NCBI GenBank assembly: GCA_002421445.1 | Contig: DIKB01000080.1 | Span: forward strand, 288 to 38,106 | Source of the DNA: Dehalococcoidia bacterium UBA5629 | GTDB taxonomy: Bacteria > Chloroflexota > Dehalococcoidia > GIF9 > UBA5629 | Reading direction: 5' to 3' | Length of the DNA: 37,819 nucleotides | Shown here: positions 1 to 8,358 of the stretch, in pieces | Numbering within the stretch: the first letter of the stretch is position 1 | Layout of the letters: every line of letters starts with the position of its first letter | Position numbers and translations under genes: made by a program | The notes under the pieces: model-generated | The model's input: the letters and a program-made list of their open reading frames with translations, nothing else | What the model was told of the DNA's origin: nothing | The model's database searches: none

Positions 1-368
1 CCGTAGGCGACATTATCGAAAATGGACATCGGGAAAGGGTTTGGTTTTTGAAAAACCATGCCGACTCTGCGCCTGAGATCAACGACGTCTACAGAACTAT
101 CATAGATGGGCATGTTATCGAGTCTGATATCGCCTTCCATCCGTGCGTTTAGTATGAGATCATTCATCCGATTGAACAACCGTAAAAAGGTAGATTTGCC
201 GCATCCGGATGCCCCGATGATCGCGGTTATGGTGCGATCCGGGATATCGAGGGTAATATCTCTCAATGCCTGCATTGCACCATAAAATACACTGACGTTG
301 CGTGCACACATTTTAATTTTGGTGTTTGTGACTTCAGTGTTTGATGCCACAATGCTGTTGACGTTCAC
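1..368 (-). CDS. pstB: Phosphate ABC transporter ATP-binding protein PstB (partial, N-terminal part)
   Basis: ATPase subunit of the high-affinity phosphate importer; it works on the cytoplasmic face of the PstC-PstA channel. About 122 N-terminal residues are present and the rest lies beyond the left window edge. The Walker A motif GASGCGKST and the PstB-typical FNRMND follow it, and the Q-loop reads MVFQKPNPFP, which is characteristic of PstB rather than other ABC ATPases. The chosen start is a GTG that overlaps the pstA stop by one base (TAGTG). An ATG a few bases upstream runs into an in-frame stop after 13 codons and was discarded. An internal ATG about 20 codons downstream is a possible alternative start. 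It is the last visible gene of pstSCAB; phoU often follows but would be outside the window. Confidence 0.93.
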   Translation of the reverse strand, partial: MNVNSIVASNTEVTNTKIKMCARNVSVFYGAMQALRDITLDIPDRTITAIIGASGCGKSTFLRLFNRMNDLILNARMEGDIRLDNMPIYDSSVDVVDLRRRVGMVFQKPNPFPMSIFDNVAY

Positions 369-1240
369 TACTCATGCCTCCGCTGACGTGCTTTCATTCT
401 GATGAGGATCGCTCCAAGGTCAAAGATGAGTACCACTGCAAGCAGGACGAGCGCAACCCCCCAGATAGTGGTCTTTGATACTCCGGGGACATTAGCGGCT
501 ACAGTGTATAGGTGGTAGGCGAGCGCCATGAACTGATCAAACGGGGATTGTGGAAGTGTGGGAAGATAGAAGGCTGCTCCTACTGTTAAGATGGGTGCTG
601 TTTCTCCTGCAGCGCGGCTGATTGCCAGCACTGCCCCCGTTATAATTCCCGGCATCGCCTGGGGCAGCACAATATGCCGTATCGTTTGCCATCTGGTTGA
701 GCCGAGAGCAAGGCTGGCCTCCCCGTATTCACGTGGTACGGCAATGATAGCTTCACGCGATGACGTAATCATCATCGCCAGCGCCTGGCATGACAGGGTA
801 AGAATAGCGGCCAGAAGTGACATTCCAATATTCATAACCAGCACAAAGAATCCCAGCCCGAACAATCCATAGACGATACTGGGCACTCCTGCAAGGTTGA
901 CTATTGTCAGATTGATGATCTTGACCAACCGGTTTTGCCGTGCGTATTCCGTGAGATAGAGTGCTGCGAACATGCCGACCGGGAGCGCACAGAGCAGTGT
1001 GCCCATCATTAAATAGAATGTTCCGATTATTGCCGGGAAAATGCCTCCGGCCTTTCCTGCCATGGAGGGCATCTGAGTTAGAAAGTCCCAATTGATTGCG
1101 CCGATCCCATTGATGAAGATATAAATCAGGATGAATATGACCGGGGAAACGATAATGAGAGTGAACAGGCCGAGGATGAAGAACGCAATACGTTGCGTCG
1201 TATCATGCTGTTTGCTGTGTGTACTATTTGCTGTAATCAT
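368..1240 (-). CDS. pstA: Phosphate ABC transporter permease PstA
   Basis: One of the two membrane subunits that form the phosphate channel of the Pst importer. The protein has 290 residues, a normal PstA length, with about six hydrophobic segments. The first spans roughly residues 17-45. The binding-protein-dependent transport signature lies around residues 170-195, where EYGEASLALGSTRWQTI is the EAA loop that contacts PstB. It overlaps pstC upstream by 4 bases (ATGA) and pstB downstream by 1 base, so the three genes are almost certainly translationally coupled. The assignment to PstA rather than PstC rests on the order and on its match to the shorter PstA type with little extra N-terminal sequence. 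Confidence 0.95.
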   Translation of the reverse strand: MITANSTHSKQHDTTQRIAFFILGLFTLIIVSPVIFILIYIFINGIGAINWDFLTQMPSMAGKAGGIFPAIIGTFYLMMGTLLCALPVGMFAALYLTEYARQNRLVKIINLTIVNLAGVPSIVYGLFGLGFFVLVMNIGMSLLAAILTLSCQALAMMITSSREAIIAVPREYGEASLALGSTRWQTIRHIVLPQAMPGIITGAVLAISRAAGETAPILTVGAAFYLPTLPQSPFDQFMALAYHLYTVAANVPGVSKTTIWGVALVLLAVVLIFDLGAILIRMKARQRRHE

Positions 1241-2157
1241 CGTGCAAATTTCCGTCTCTGCCGTTCCAGTACAAGATCAGCAGCTAAATTAACAAAGAAT
1301 GTCAGGATAAATAACGCTAACCCGATAGCAAAGAGCGCATGATATTGGGCACCGTCTCTGACTGCGTTGTTGATTTCAGCAGCGATGACTGCAGTCATCG
1401 GACGCATGGGTTCGAGTGGCGAGAAATTCAGTGCTATGGCTCCGCCGGCGACCATGAGCACTGTCATTGTTTCCCCGATAGCGCGTCCTATTCCGAGCAT
1501 GATGGCTGCGGTGATGCCTGATAATGCTGCAGGTACGCAGACATGGACTATTGTCTGCCACTTTGTTGCTCCCAGCGCGTATGATGCCTCCCTGAATTCT
1601 CCGGGCACTGTAGATAATGCGTCCTCGGATATGCTTACAACGATTGGAACGCTCATAAATGCAAGTATAATACCGGCGGTCAGCCCGCATAATCCTGTAT
1701 TCAAATTGAATGTTTCTCGTACCACTGTAGTCAGCAATGCCAGCCCGATTACACCCATAACGATAGAAGGAATACCTGCGAGCAATTCGATCAGTGGTTT
1801 TACGGTCTCTCTTATTTTCGGCTTTGCGATCTCAGCCAGATAAATAGCACAGCCGACACCAAGCGGTATCGCTAACACTGTTGCAATGATTGTGACAACG
1901 ATTGTGGAGATGAAAAATGTCAGCACTCCAAAGGTCGGAGGATCGGAGACTGGATACCATTTTGTGCCCGTGAAGAAATCCCAGAGCGAAGTATGGGAAA
2001 AAGCCGGGATGCCCTGGATAAGCAACATAATGAGAATGCCTATCAGCACGGCGACAACAAGGATACCATTGCACAGAATGAAGAGTTCGATGATTTTTTC
2101 TCTCCATTTGCGATTAGCTCGGAGATGTTCTCCTGATGTGATTTTTTGATTTCGCAT
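1237..2157 (-). CDS. pstC: Phosphate ABC transporter permease PstC
   Basis: Partner membrane subunit of PstA in the phosphate importer. The protein has 306 residues. A hydrophobic segment at about 23-48 is followed by a periplasmic stretch with the PstC-typical sequence WYPVSDPPTFGVL, then further membrane segments. The EAA loop is GEFREASYALGATKWQTIVH near residues 187-206. Its stop overlaps the pstA start by 4 bases. A long perfect hairpin lies between pstS and this gene, suggesting that pstC-A-B levels are set lower than pstS, as is usual in binding-protein transport operons. The ribosome binding site before the ATG is weak (TAAGAG). Confidence 0.95.
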   Translation of the reverse strand: MRNQKITSGEHLRANRKWREKIIELFILCNGILVVAVLIGILIMLLIQGIPAFSHTSLWDFFTGTKWYPVSDPPTFGVLTFFISTIVVTIIATVLAIPLGVGCAIYLAEIAKPKIRETVKPLIELLAGIPSIVMGVIGLALLTTVVRETFNLNTGLCGLTAGIILAFMSVPIVVSISEDALSTVPGEFREASYALGATKWQTIVHVCVPAALSGITAAIMLGIGRAIGETMTVLMVAGGAIALNFSPLEPMRPMTAVIAAEINNAVRDGAQYHALFAIGLALFILTFFVNLAADLVLERQRRKFAR

Positions 2158-2188
2158 CGCTCTTAATTATTCTCACCTATTATACAGG

Positions 2189-2247
2189 ATACCATCATCT
2201 GAATCCTCCCCAGAGGTACAATATGGGGAGGATTCAGATGATGGTAT
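2189..2247 (-). repeat. Perfect 23-bp inverted repeat in the pstS-pstC intergenic region
   Basis: Arms 2189-2211 and 2225-2247 are exact reverse complements around a 13-base loop. The hairpin starts about 19 bases after the pstS stop codon. No run of T follows it on the minus strand, so it does not have the form of an intrinsic terminator. A likely role is a 3' stabiliser or processing structure for pstS mRNA that lowers expression of the downstream permease genes. A dispersed intergenic repeat is an alternative. Confidence 0.85.
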
Positions 2248-2265
2248 ATATTTTAGCTGGCTTAG

Positions 2266-3201
2266 CTATGGAAGCGGGACGAATCCCATATCCTCCACGA
2301 CCTTTTGCCCATCTTTGGATTTTGCGAAATCGATGAAAGCTTTAATTGCGCCTTTTGGTTCGCCATCGATGTAGAAGAATAGCGGACGTGACGCCGGATA
2401 CGATTTGTCATGGACTGTTTTGATGCTTGGCAGAACAGCCGCGGCAGAGGCGGCTTTCTTAATGCCCAGCACCTTTACATCCTTACTCACGTAGCCCAGT
2501 CCCGCGTAAAAGATTGCTTTGCTGTTGCTGGAAATTTCGGTGATGCCCGACTCGGTCGAGGGAAGAAAAAGCACCTGTGTTCCGTATTCTGCTTTCTTAT
2601 CCTTCATCTGTACCACATGTTCTTTGAAGAATAAGTGTGTGCCCGAGTTGCTGTCACGGGATATTGCAACGATCGTTGCGTTATCGCCGCCGACCTCGCT
2701 CCAGTTTGTTATTTTGCCGGCATAGATGTTTGATAGCTGCTCCATCGTAAGCTCATTAACCTTATTGTTCTTGTTGACGACGATAGCCAGCCCATCGTAG
2801 GCTACGATGATCTCATTGGTCGTATGTCCATTGGCCTTCGCCTTAGCGATCTCATCAGCTGTGATGGGGCGTGATGCCTGGCAGATATCAGTGGTGCCGT
2901 CAATGAATGCGGCTATGCCAACGCCTGATCCGGGTCCGCTGACGGCGATGCTTACCTTTTGGTTCGCCTTCATAAAATTCTCAGCCCATACGGTGCTGAT
3001 TGGTGTGACCGTGTTGGATCCGATGATCTTGATAGAACCACTGAGTGTTGATGATGGTGCCGGTGTCGGTGTCGATGTCGATGTCGGTGTCGATGATGAT
3101 TGCGGGGAACAGCCTGCTAGCAGCAAAGCAAATAGCAGTGTGATCACTATGAGTGTTGCCCATGTAGATCCGTGCAGTTTTTGTCCGTGTAAACTTAACA
3201 T
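2266..3201 (-). CDS. pstS: Phosphate ABC transporter substrate-binding lipoprotein PstS
   Basis: Extracytoplasmic phosphate-binding protein that delivers phosphate to PstCA. The protein has 311 residues. A signal peptide ends in a lipobox LLAG-C with the acylated cysteine at residue 31, followed by a Ser/Thr/Pro-rich tether (about 32-52). The phosphate-binding loops are visible: GSNTVTP near residue 62, GPGSGVGI near 90 and SRDSNSGTH in the middle of the protein. The lipidated form indicates membrane anchoring at the outer face of the cytoplasmic membrane. An 11-bp-repeat Pho box lies 68-107 bases upstream of the start, and a good SD (AAAGGAG) precedes the ATG. It is the first gene of the pstSCAB operon. 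Confidence 0.96.
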   Translation of the reverse strand: MLSLHGQKLHGSTWATLIVITLLFALLLAGCSPQSSSTPTSTSTPTPAPSSTLSGSIKIIGSNTVTPISTVWAENFMKANQKVSIAVSGPGSGVGIAAFIDGTTDICQASRPITADEIAKAKANGHTTNEIIVAYDGLAIVVNKNNKVNELTMEQLSNIYAGKITNWSEVGGDNATIVAISRDSNSGTHLFFKEHVVQMKDKKAEYGTQVLFLPSTESGITEISSNSKAIFYAGLGYVSKDVKVLGIKKAASAAAVLPSIKTVHDKSYPASRPLFFYIDGEPKGAIKAFIDFAKSKDGQKVVEDMGFVPLP

Positions 3202-3268
3202 AATACTCCTTTACAACTTATTATTAAGGGCGGATTTTTATCTACCCTTTTTCAGTGTAACAGGCTGA

Positions 3269-3308
3269 TGTAAAGGTTGGCTTAAGCTCATGTTAAATGG
3301 GTGTTAAG
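3269..3308 (-). promoter_or_regulatory. Pho box: four 11-bp-spaced repeats upstream of pstS
   Basis: Read on the minus strand, the repeats are CTTAACA, TTTAACA, CTTAAGC and CTTTACA, whose + strand starts are 3302, 3291, 3280 and 3269, that is exactly 11 bp apart. This one-turn spacing of TTAACA-like half sites is the known binding pattern of PhoB/PhoP-type OmpR regulators. The adjacent phoB-phoR genes supply the regulator. A further GTTACA lies just downstream but 2 bp out of register. No convincing -10 hexamer could be placed at a standard distance. Confidence 0.8.
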
Positions 3309-3328
3309 ATTTCGAGACTTCGTGGTGC

Positions 3329-4705
3329 TCAGATGGCCATCGGCAGAGAAAAATAAAAAGTGGAGCCTTTTCCTTCGATGCTTTTTGCCCAGATGCTGCC
3401 ACCATATGCGGATATGATGTGTTTTGCGATAGCTAGCCCAAGTCCTGTTCCTCCCCCGCTTCGAGCCTTATCCGCCTTATAAAATCGCTCGAATACCCGC
3501 GGCAGGTCTTCCTCAGATATCCCAATCCCTGTATCTGTGATGGAAACTATTATGCTGTTATCCTGTACGGTTGCAGCAATTGTGACTTTACCACCCGTGA
3601 CGGTAAATTTTATGGCGTTATGAACGAGATTGATTATAACCTGTTCTATATGGTCATCTGCGAGCACAAGAGGAAGCAACCGGGCGCTCTGTATTTCAAG
3701 GAGAATACCTGCTCTCTCTGCCTGTGCGGTGAGCCGCTCAACAGAGCGGTTGATGATCTTGGCAAGGTCAGTGGGTTTCCTCTCGATTGGAACACTACCA
3801 CTCTCTATGCTCGATAACTCTCCAAGCTCTTCGATCATCTGGGATAGTTTATCTGTCTCGATAACAATTTTGCCTAAAAAGTCAGGAGCTATGACGGGGT
3901 CATTGAGAGCACCTTCGTGCAGAGTTTCTGCCAGCGCTTTGACGGAGGCAACAGGCGTACGCAATTCGTGGGAAATATTGGCGACGAAATCCTGCCGGAT
4001 CGTTTGCAGTTTCTTCAGTTCCGTATAATCCTGAATACGTACCATGAATCGCTTTTCCCCGGAGAGAGGTGTGACTGTTACGCTGATTATTTTATTTTGG
4101 GATCGTAGCTCCACAAGCCCTGTTTGCTGTTTGTTTTCAGCGATGCATTTCTTGACGAGATTATCTATTTCATAGTCTCGAACTATTTTGATCAGCGTTT
4201 TATCACCGTCATATAGATCATCATGTATTTGAAACTGCGTTTCTGCTGCCTTGTTCATCATCAGAACTTTGCGATTTTCATCGATGATGAAGATGCTGTC
4301 GTTTATGTATGAGAACATCGTGGATAGCCTGCTCCGTTCTCTTGTAATACGATCAAGTTGTGTTTGGCTTTGATTGCGCAGCTTATTAAATGCTCTGATG
4401 AGATCGCCTATCTCGTTTCTGGCTGTCTTGATTGGTTGTGGTGCTGTTTCGCCGTTTTGTAGCAAGTTTGCTGCTCTGGTAAGTCTCTTGATTGGCCTGA
4501 TGATTTTTATCCATAGCAATAACGTTCCGAGTATGGCGATTCCTGCGGCTGCACATATGCCTATCGTCAGGACTGTTCCCGTGTGGTTGATGAAAAAATC
4601 TTTAGCGTTTGGAGATGATGTTATATAGATAGCCAGTCCCAGTAGCGGTACCAGGGCTGCAATTACCATCGTGGTTAGAATGAGCCATTGAAGACGATTA
4701 CGCAT
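3329..4705 (-). CDS. phoR: Phosphate regulon sensor histidine kinase PhoR
   Basis: Membrane sensor kinase that phosphorylates PhoB when phosphate is limiting. The protein has 458 residues. Two membrane segments lie at about 7-30 and 44-68, so the extracytoplasmic loop is very short, as in PhoR proteins that sense the Pst transporter rather than a ligand. A HAMP domain (about 69-121) and a PAS domain (about 122-235) follow. The dimerisation domain has the H-box SHELRTP with His246 as phosphoacceptor. The ATPase domain has the N box LVHNAIKFT, G1 DTGIGI and G2 GGGTGLGLAI. It starts 2 bases after the phoB stop codon, so the pair is one operon, and it is followed by pstSCAB. Confidence 0.9.
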   Translation of the reverse strand: MRNRLQWLILTTMVIAALVPLLGLAIYITSSPNAKDFFINHTGTVLTIGICAAAGIAILGTLLLWIKIIRPIKRLTRAANLLQNGETAPQPIKTARNEIGDLIRAFNKLRNQSQTQLDRITRERSRLSTMFSYINDSIFIIDENRKVLMMNKAAETQFQIHDDLYDGDKTLIKIVRDYEIDNLVKKCIAENKQQTGLVELRSQNKIISVTVTPLSGEKRFMVRIQDYTELKKLQTIRQDFVANISHELRTPVASVKALAETLHEGALNDPVIAPDFLGKIVIETDKLSQMIEELGELSSIESGSVPIERKPTDLAKIINRSVERLTAQAERAGILLEIQSARLLPLVLADDHIEQVIINLVHNAIKFTVTGGKVTIAATVQDNSIIVSITDTGIGISEEDLPRVFERFYKADKARSGGGTGLGLAIAKHIISAYGGSIWAKSIEGKGSTFYFSLPMAI

Positions 4706-4707
4706 AA

Positions 4708-5412
4708 TTATTCAGCAAATTTATAGCCAACACCTCGTACGGTGATGATGTATGCGGGTTTTGTCGGGTCAACCTCGAGTTTCTGTCTCAACCATCTAAT
4801 GTGTACATCGATGGTGCGGCTATCTCCGGCATAGTCGTAATGCCAGATATGTTCCAGTAATTGATCTCGAGTTATCACCTGCCCTCTATGCTGTATCAGG
4901 AAAGATAGTAGGTCAAATTCTTTTGGACTCAGGTCGATAATCGATTCTCCCCGTGTAACTCTGTGTCTACCGAAATCAATCTCCATGTCTTTTGTTTTGA
5001 GAACATTTTTCTGTTCTACAGACAGTGCTTTTGCTTGATGTATCATGTCTGCACGTCTGAGCATGGCTTTGATGCGTGCCATCAACTCACGGATACTGAA
5101 TGGTTTGGTTACGTAGTCATCCGCACCCATCTCCAATCCCACTACCTTATCTATTTCATCTGTTTTCGCTGTCAGCATAAGAATTGGAATCGATGTTTCC
5201 TGCCTGAGAATTCGACAGACCTCCAAACCGTTGAGTTTGGGAAGCATGATGTCAAGGATGACAAGATCGGGTTTCTCTGTCCGTATGAGATCGAGGCCCT
5301 GAGCACCATCGGCAGCAGAAATGGCAATATAGTGCTCTTTGACCAGATTATATGTCAGCACTTCGCGTAGAGTCGGGTCGTCTTCAATTATTGCTATTTT
5401 TGGCGTTTCCAT
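4708..5412 (-). CDS. phoB: OmpR-family response regulator PhoB/PhoP
   Basis: DNA-binding response regulator of the phosphate regulon. The protein has 234 residues. The receiver domain (about 5-117) has the acidic pocket Glu10-Asp11-Asp12, phosphoacceptor Asp54 in LVILDIMLP, Thr81 and Lys103. The winged-helix C-terminal domain (about 130-234) has the OmpR-type motifs LSPKEFDLLSFL, SRTIDVHIRWLRQKL and a terminal VRGVGYKF. It is upstream of and coupled to phoR. The repeat array upstream of pstS is its probable target. The name PhoB or PhoP depends on the lineage convention; the assignment to the phosphate regulon rests on the neighbouring genes and Pho box. Confidence 0.9.
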   Translation of the reverse strand: METPKIAIIEDDPTLREVLTYNLVKEHYIAISAADGAQGLDLIRTEKPDLVILDIMLPKLNGLEVCRILRQETSIPILMLTAKTDEIDKVVGLEMGADDYVTKPFSIRELMARIKAMLRRADMIHQAKALSVEQKNVLKTKDMEIDFGRHRVTRGESIIDLSPKEFDLLSFLIQHRGQVITRDQLLEHIWHYDYAGDSRTIDVHIRWLRQKLEVDPTKPAYIITVRGVGYKFAE

Positions 5413-5773
5413 GAATTTTATGTCTTTCTAGAATAGTATAGATTGTATCAGTTTTAAGCTTGTTGTGTACTTGTATCGGTGTCAATATGCTGCACAACAC
5501 GAATGTATTGAATATGTCGACTTTATGATGTCAGCGTCGCCAATGGTATTTATGCAGCATCCGATATGATTTTCCGGTTGAAGCCATGTTTGACGGATGG
5601 CTATGAATGCAATAAACTGTATGCCGACGTTCTAAAAAACAGTCGAGTGCGATTATATCTTATCATTGCAGCTGCGCTCAAAACCCAATGATAGTATGCT
5701 GTGTAACCTGCAAATTCCATTACTCAGTAATGTTCGTCGGAATACGATTTTGTGACAGGAAGGAAGAGGCACG
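5413..5773. other. Intergenic region between divergent phoB and thrS
   Basis: This 361-base region must hold promoters for phoB (left) and thrS (right), but no pair of well-spaced consensus hexamers stands out. No tRNA, no T-box (the conserved AGGGTGGTACCGCG-type antiterminator sequence is absent) and no terminator before thrS were found. A TTGACA occurs on the minus strand upstream of phoB without a well-placed -10. A strong SD (AGGAAGGAAGAGG) sits at 5757-5769 in front of thrS. Confidence 0.6.
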
Positions 5774-7516
5774 ATGACTTCTGAACGAAAAGAACCTATG
5801 TTAGAGACACTGCGGCATTCAACATCTCATATTATGGCTCAGGCTGTAAAGTCTTTGTTTCCTGATGCCAAATTCGGTATTGGCCCCTCAATTGAGGATG
5901 GCTTCTACTATGATTTTGAGCTTGCCCGTGCATTGGCCCCGGAAGATTTGGCTTTGATTACGGAAAAAATGAAAGAGATTGCTGCGGCAGACCTTCCATT
6001 TGTCCGTGAAGAGATTGACAAAGCGAAAGCTCAGGAACTGTTTGCTAATCAACCGTATAAACTGGAGCTTATCAATGACCTTCCTGATGAGAACGTGACG
6101 ATTTACACACAGGGAGAATTTACCGATCTGTGTCGCGGACCTCACGTAAAATCATCCGGTAAACTCAAAGCTTTCAGGCTGACGACTATTGCCGGAGCAT
6201 ACTGGAGGGGCGATGAGAAACGCCCCATGCTTCAGCGTGTTTATGGTGTCGCATTTGATACTGAGGCAGAACTCGAAGAGTATCTCACCCGTGTTGCCGA
6301 AGCGAATAAACGCGACCACCGGAAATTAGGCAAGGAATTGGATTTATTCAGCCTTCACGAGGAGTTCGGTCCAGGTCTCGTTATGTGGCATCCGAAAGGC
6401 GCTATGGTGCGACAGATCGTGGAGGATTTCTGGAGGGCGGAGCATCTGAAGCGCGGTTACGATATTGTCTATACTCCACATATCGCCAAGCTGGATTTAT
6501 GGAAGACCAGCGGTCACTGGGATAATTACCGTGATAACTTATACTCTCCAATGGATATTGATGGGCAGGACTATATCGTCAAACCGATGAATTGCCCCGG
6601 ACACATTATTATCTATAAGACACAGTTGCGCAGCTATCGTAATCTGCCTCTGCGCATAGCCGAACTTGGGACAGTGTATCGCTATGAGCGCTCCGGAGTG
6701 CTTCATGGTCTTGCTCGTGTTCGCGGCTTTACCCAGGATGATGCGCATATCTTTTGCCGTACAGATCAGATTCGTGATGAGGTTGCAAGCGTTGTCGATC
6801 TGGCGCGGTTTATGATGAAGACCTTTGGATTCAATGACTATAAAATGCTTCTCTCTACCCGACCTGAGAAAGCCATTGGCAGCCTGCAATCCTGGGAAGA
6901 AGCGACAGAAGCGCTGAAAAACGTACTGGAATTGCTTGACACCCCCTATGAGATAGATCCGGGCGAAGGGGTTTTCTACGGTCCAAAAATCGATGTGAAG
7001 CTGACTGACGCTCTGGGACGGATGTGGCAGGGGCCGACAATCCAGGTTGATTTTCAATTGCCGCAGCGTTTCGATGTCAACTATGTAGGAGCAGATGGTG
7101 CCGAACATCAGGTTATTATGATTCATCGCACTGTGCTTGGCAGCATGGAACGCTTTATGGCCTGTCTGGTTGAACATTATGCCGGTGCTTTCCCCGTATG
7201 GCTGGCGCCAATTCAGGTGACGATCATACCGATTGCTGATCGCCATATCGAATATGCCAATCAGGTAGCGGGCAAACTGAAGGAAAGGGATGTACGAGTT
7301 CGCGTTGATGATCGAACCGAGAGAATGAACATGAAAATACGCGAAGCTCAACTTGAGAAAGTTCCCTATATGTTCATTGTCGGCGATAAAGAAGTCACTT
7401 CAAATGCAGTTTCTGTCCGGTTGAGAACCGGTGAAGATCTGGGGTCAGTGCAAGTCTCCGATTTCGTTGACAGAATGGCTACTGTTATCAAAGAGAAATC
7501 TTGTGATTCACTTTGA
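5774..7516 (+). CDS. thrS: Threonyl-tRNA synthetase (form lacking the TGS domain)
   Basis: Charges tRNA-Thr with threonine in the cytoplasm. The protein has 580 residues, about 60 shorter than the E. coli enzyme, and starts directly at the editing domain, so the N-terminal TGS domain is missing. The editing site is intact: His15-x3-His19 (HSTSH) and FTDLCRGPHV. The class II catalytic core shows MNCPGH, RYERSGVLHGLARVRGFTQDDAHIF and a motif 3 near HRTVLGSMERFMA. An anticodon-binding domain fills the last ~100 residues (from PIQVTIIPI). The ATG has a strong SD just upstream and no upstream in-frame coding sequence was seen, so the short form looks genuine. It heads the infC-rpmI-rplT-pheST cluster. 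Confidence 0.96.
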   Translation: MTSERKEPMLETLRHSTSHIMAQAVKSLFPDAKFGIGPSIEDGFYYDFELARALAPEDLALITEKMKEIAAADLPFVREEIDKAKAQELFANQPYKLELINDLPDENVTIYTQGEFTDLCRGPHVKSSGKLKAFRLTTIAGAYWRGDEKRPMLQRVYGVAFDTEAELEEYLTRVAEANKRDHRKLGKELDLFSLHEEFGPGLVMWHPKGAMVRQIVEDFWRAEHLKRGYDIVYTPHIAKLDLWKTSGHWDNYRDNLYSPMDIDGQDYIVKPMNCPGHIIIYKTQLRSYRNLPLRIAELGTVYRYERSGVLHGLARVRGFTQDDAHIFCRTDQIRDEVASVVDLARFMMKTFGFNDYKMLLSTRPEKAIGSLQSWEEATEALKNVLELLDTPYEIDPGEGVFYGPKIDVKLTDALGRMWQGPTIQVDFQLPQRFDVNYVGADGAEHQVIMIHRTVLGSMERFMACLVEHYAGAFPVWLAPIQVTIIPIADRHIEYANQVAGKLKERDVRVRVDDRTERMNMKIREAQLEKVPYMFIVGDKEVTSNAVSVRLRTGEDLGSVQVSDFVDRMATVIKEKSCDSL

Positions 7517-7567
7517 TTTACTCCTATAGATATGATATAGTTTTCTGCTGGTATATTACATAGGGAG

Positions 7568-8140
7568 GTGAGTGCCAACATATTTAAAGAATTGCGAGTC
7601 AATCGTCAAATTCGCGCCAGAGAGGTTAGGCTCATTGGTGAAGAGTCAGAACAAATGGGCGTTGTGCCGACAGATAAGGCACTGCAAATTGCCAGAGAGC
7701 GTAACCTGGATCTTGTAGAAGTAGCATCAACGGCGGTACCGCCGGTATGTCGTATGCTGGATTACGGAAAGTATCGGTTTGAGCAGACAAAAAAAGAGCG
7801 GAAGGCGCGGGTTAGTCAAAAGGGTGGAGCGCTTAAGGAAATCCGGGTCAGGCCCAGAGTGCAGGATCATGATCTGGAGACAAAGATAAAAACGGCAAAG
7901 AAGTTTTTTGCAGATGGTGATAAAGTACGCTTTTTTGTCATATTCAGAGGGAGAGAGATTACGCATCCGGAGCTTGGAGTGAGAGCATTGCAAAAGGTAA
8001 CGGATGATTTGAAAGAGGTAGCTGTACTGGATGGAAAACCATCGTTGGAAGGGCGCATTATGAGCGTAGTATTCTCTCCGATTTCTGCGAAGAAACCAAA
8101 GGAACAGCCTGCAGAAGTAAAAGTGAAGGAAGAAGTATAA
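7568..8140 (+). CDS. infC: Translation initiation factor IF-3
   Basis: Binds the 30S subunit, prevents subunit joining and checks start-codon selection. The N-terminal domain begins at LRVNRQIRAREVRLIG and contains the linker LDYGKYRFEQTKKERKAR. The C-terminal domain has EIRVRPRVQDHDLETKIKTAKKF. The final ~15 residues form a charged tail. The listed GTG start overlaps a perfect SD (GGAGGTGA, 7564-7571), which cannot serve it. The in-frame codon best placed behind that SD is ATA at 7580, so initiation at a non-canonical AUA is likely. This fits the known use of rare start codons by infC for autocontrol. The protein would then begin 4 residues later. rpmI follows with no gap. Confidence 0.95.
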   Translation: MSANIFKELRVNRQIRAREVRLIGEESEQMGVVPTDKALQIARERNLDLVEVASTAVPPVCRMLDYGKYRFEQTKKERKARVSQKGGALKEIRVRPRVQDHDLETKIKTAKKFFADGDKVRFFVIFRGREITHPELGVRALQKVTDDLKEVAVLDGKPSLEGRIMSVVFSPISAKKPKEQPAEVKVKEEV

Positions 8141-8344
8141 ATGCCGAAACTGAAAACACATAAAGGTGCAAAAAAACGGTTTCATGTAACTGGTAGCGGC
8201 AAGATCATGCGGATGCATGGGATGAAAAGCCATTTTCGCAGAAGAAAGTCAGCACGGGTGAAGCGTCTCTTTGATGAGACTATTCAGGTTAATCGTGTTG
8301 ACGAGCGCAAATTGCGCCTGCTGATGCCGTACAGTATGAAATAA
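8141..8344 (+). CDS. rpmI: 50S ribosomal protein L35
   Basis: Small basic protein of the large ribosomal subunit, 67 residues as usual. The family N-terminus PKLKTHKGAKKRF and the central basic GMKSHFRRRKSARVKR are present. Its ATG directly follows the infC stop (TAAATG), so translation is probably coupled to infC. The order infC-rpmI-rplT is conserved across bacteria. Confidence 0.97.
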   Translation: MPKLKTHKGAKKRFHVTGSGKIMRMHGMKSHFRRRKSARVKRLFDETIQVNRVDERKLRLLMPYSMK

Positions 8345-8358
8345 AGAGGAGGCCAGGA

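Noticed and set aside
2189..2247. Intrinsic terminator after pstS
   Set aside because: The stem is strong but no run of T follows on the minus strand, and the pstCAB genes continue closely behind.
5413..5773. T-box leader in front of thrS
   Set aside because: The conserved antiterminator sequence and a terminator hairpin with T-run are both absent.
6539..7351. A 270-codon open frame on the minus strand inside thrS
   Set aside because: The thrS frame is certain over this stretch and the antisense product looks like a random translation rich in His, Cys and Ile.
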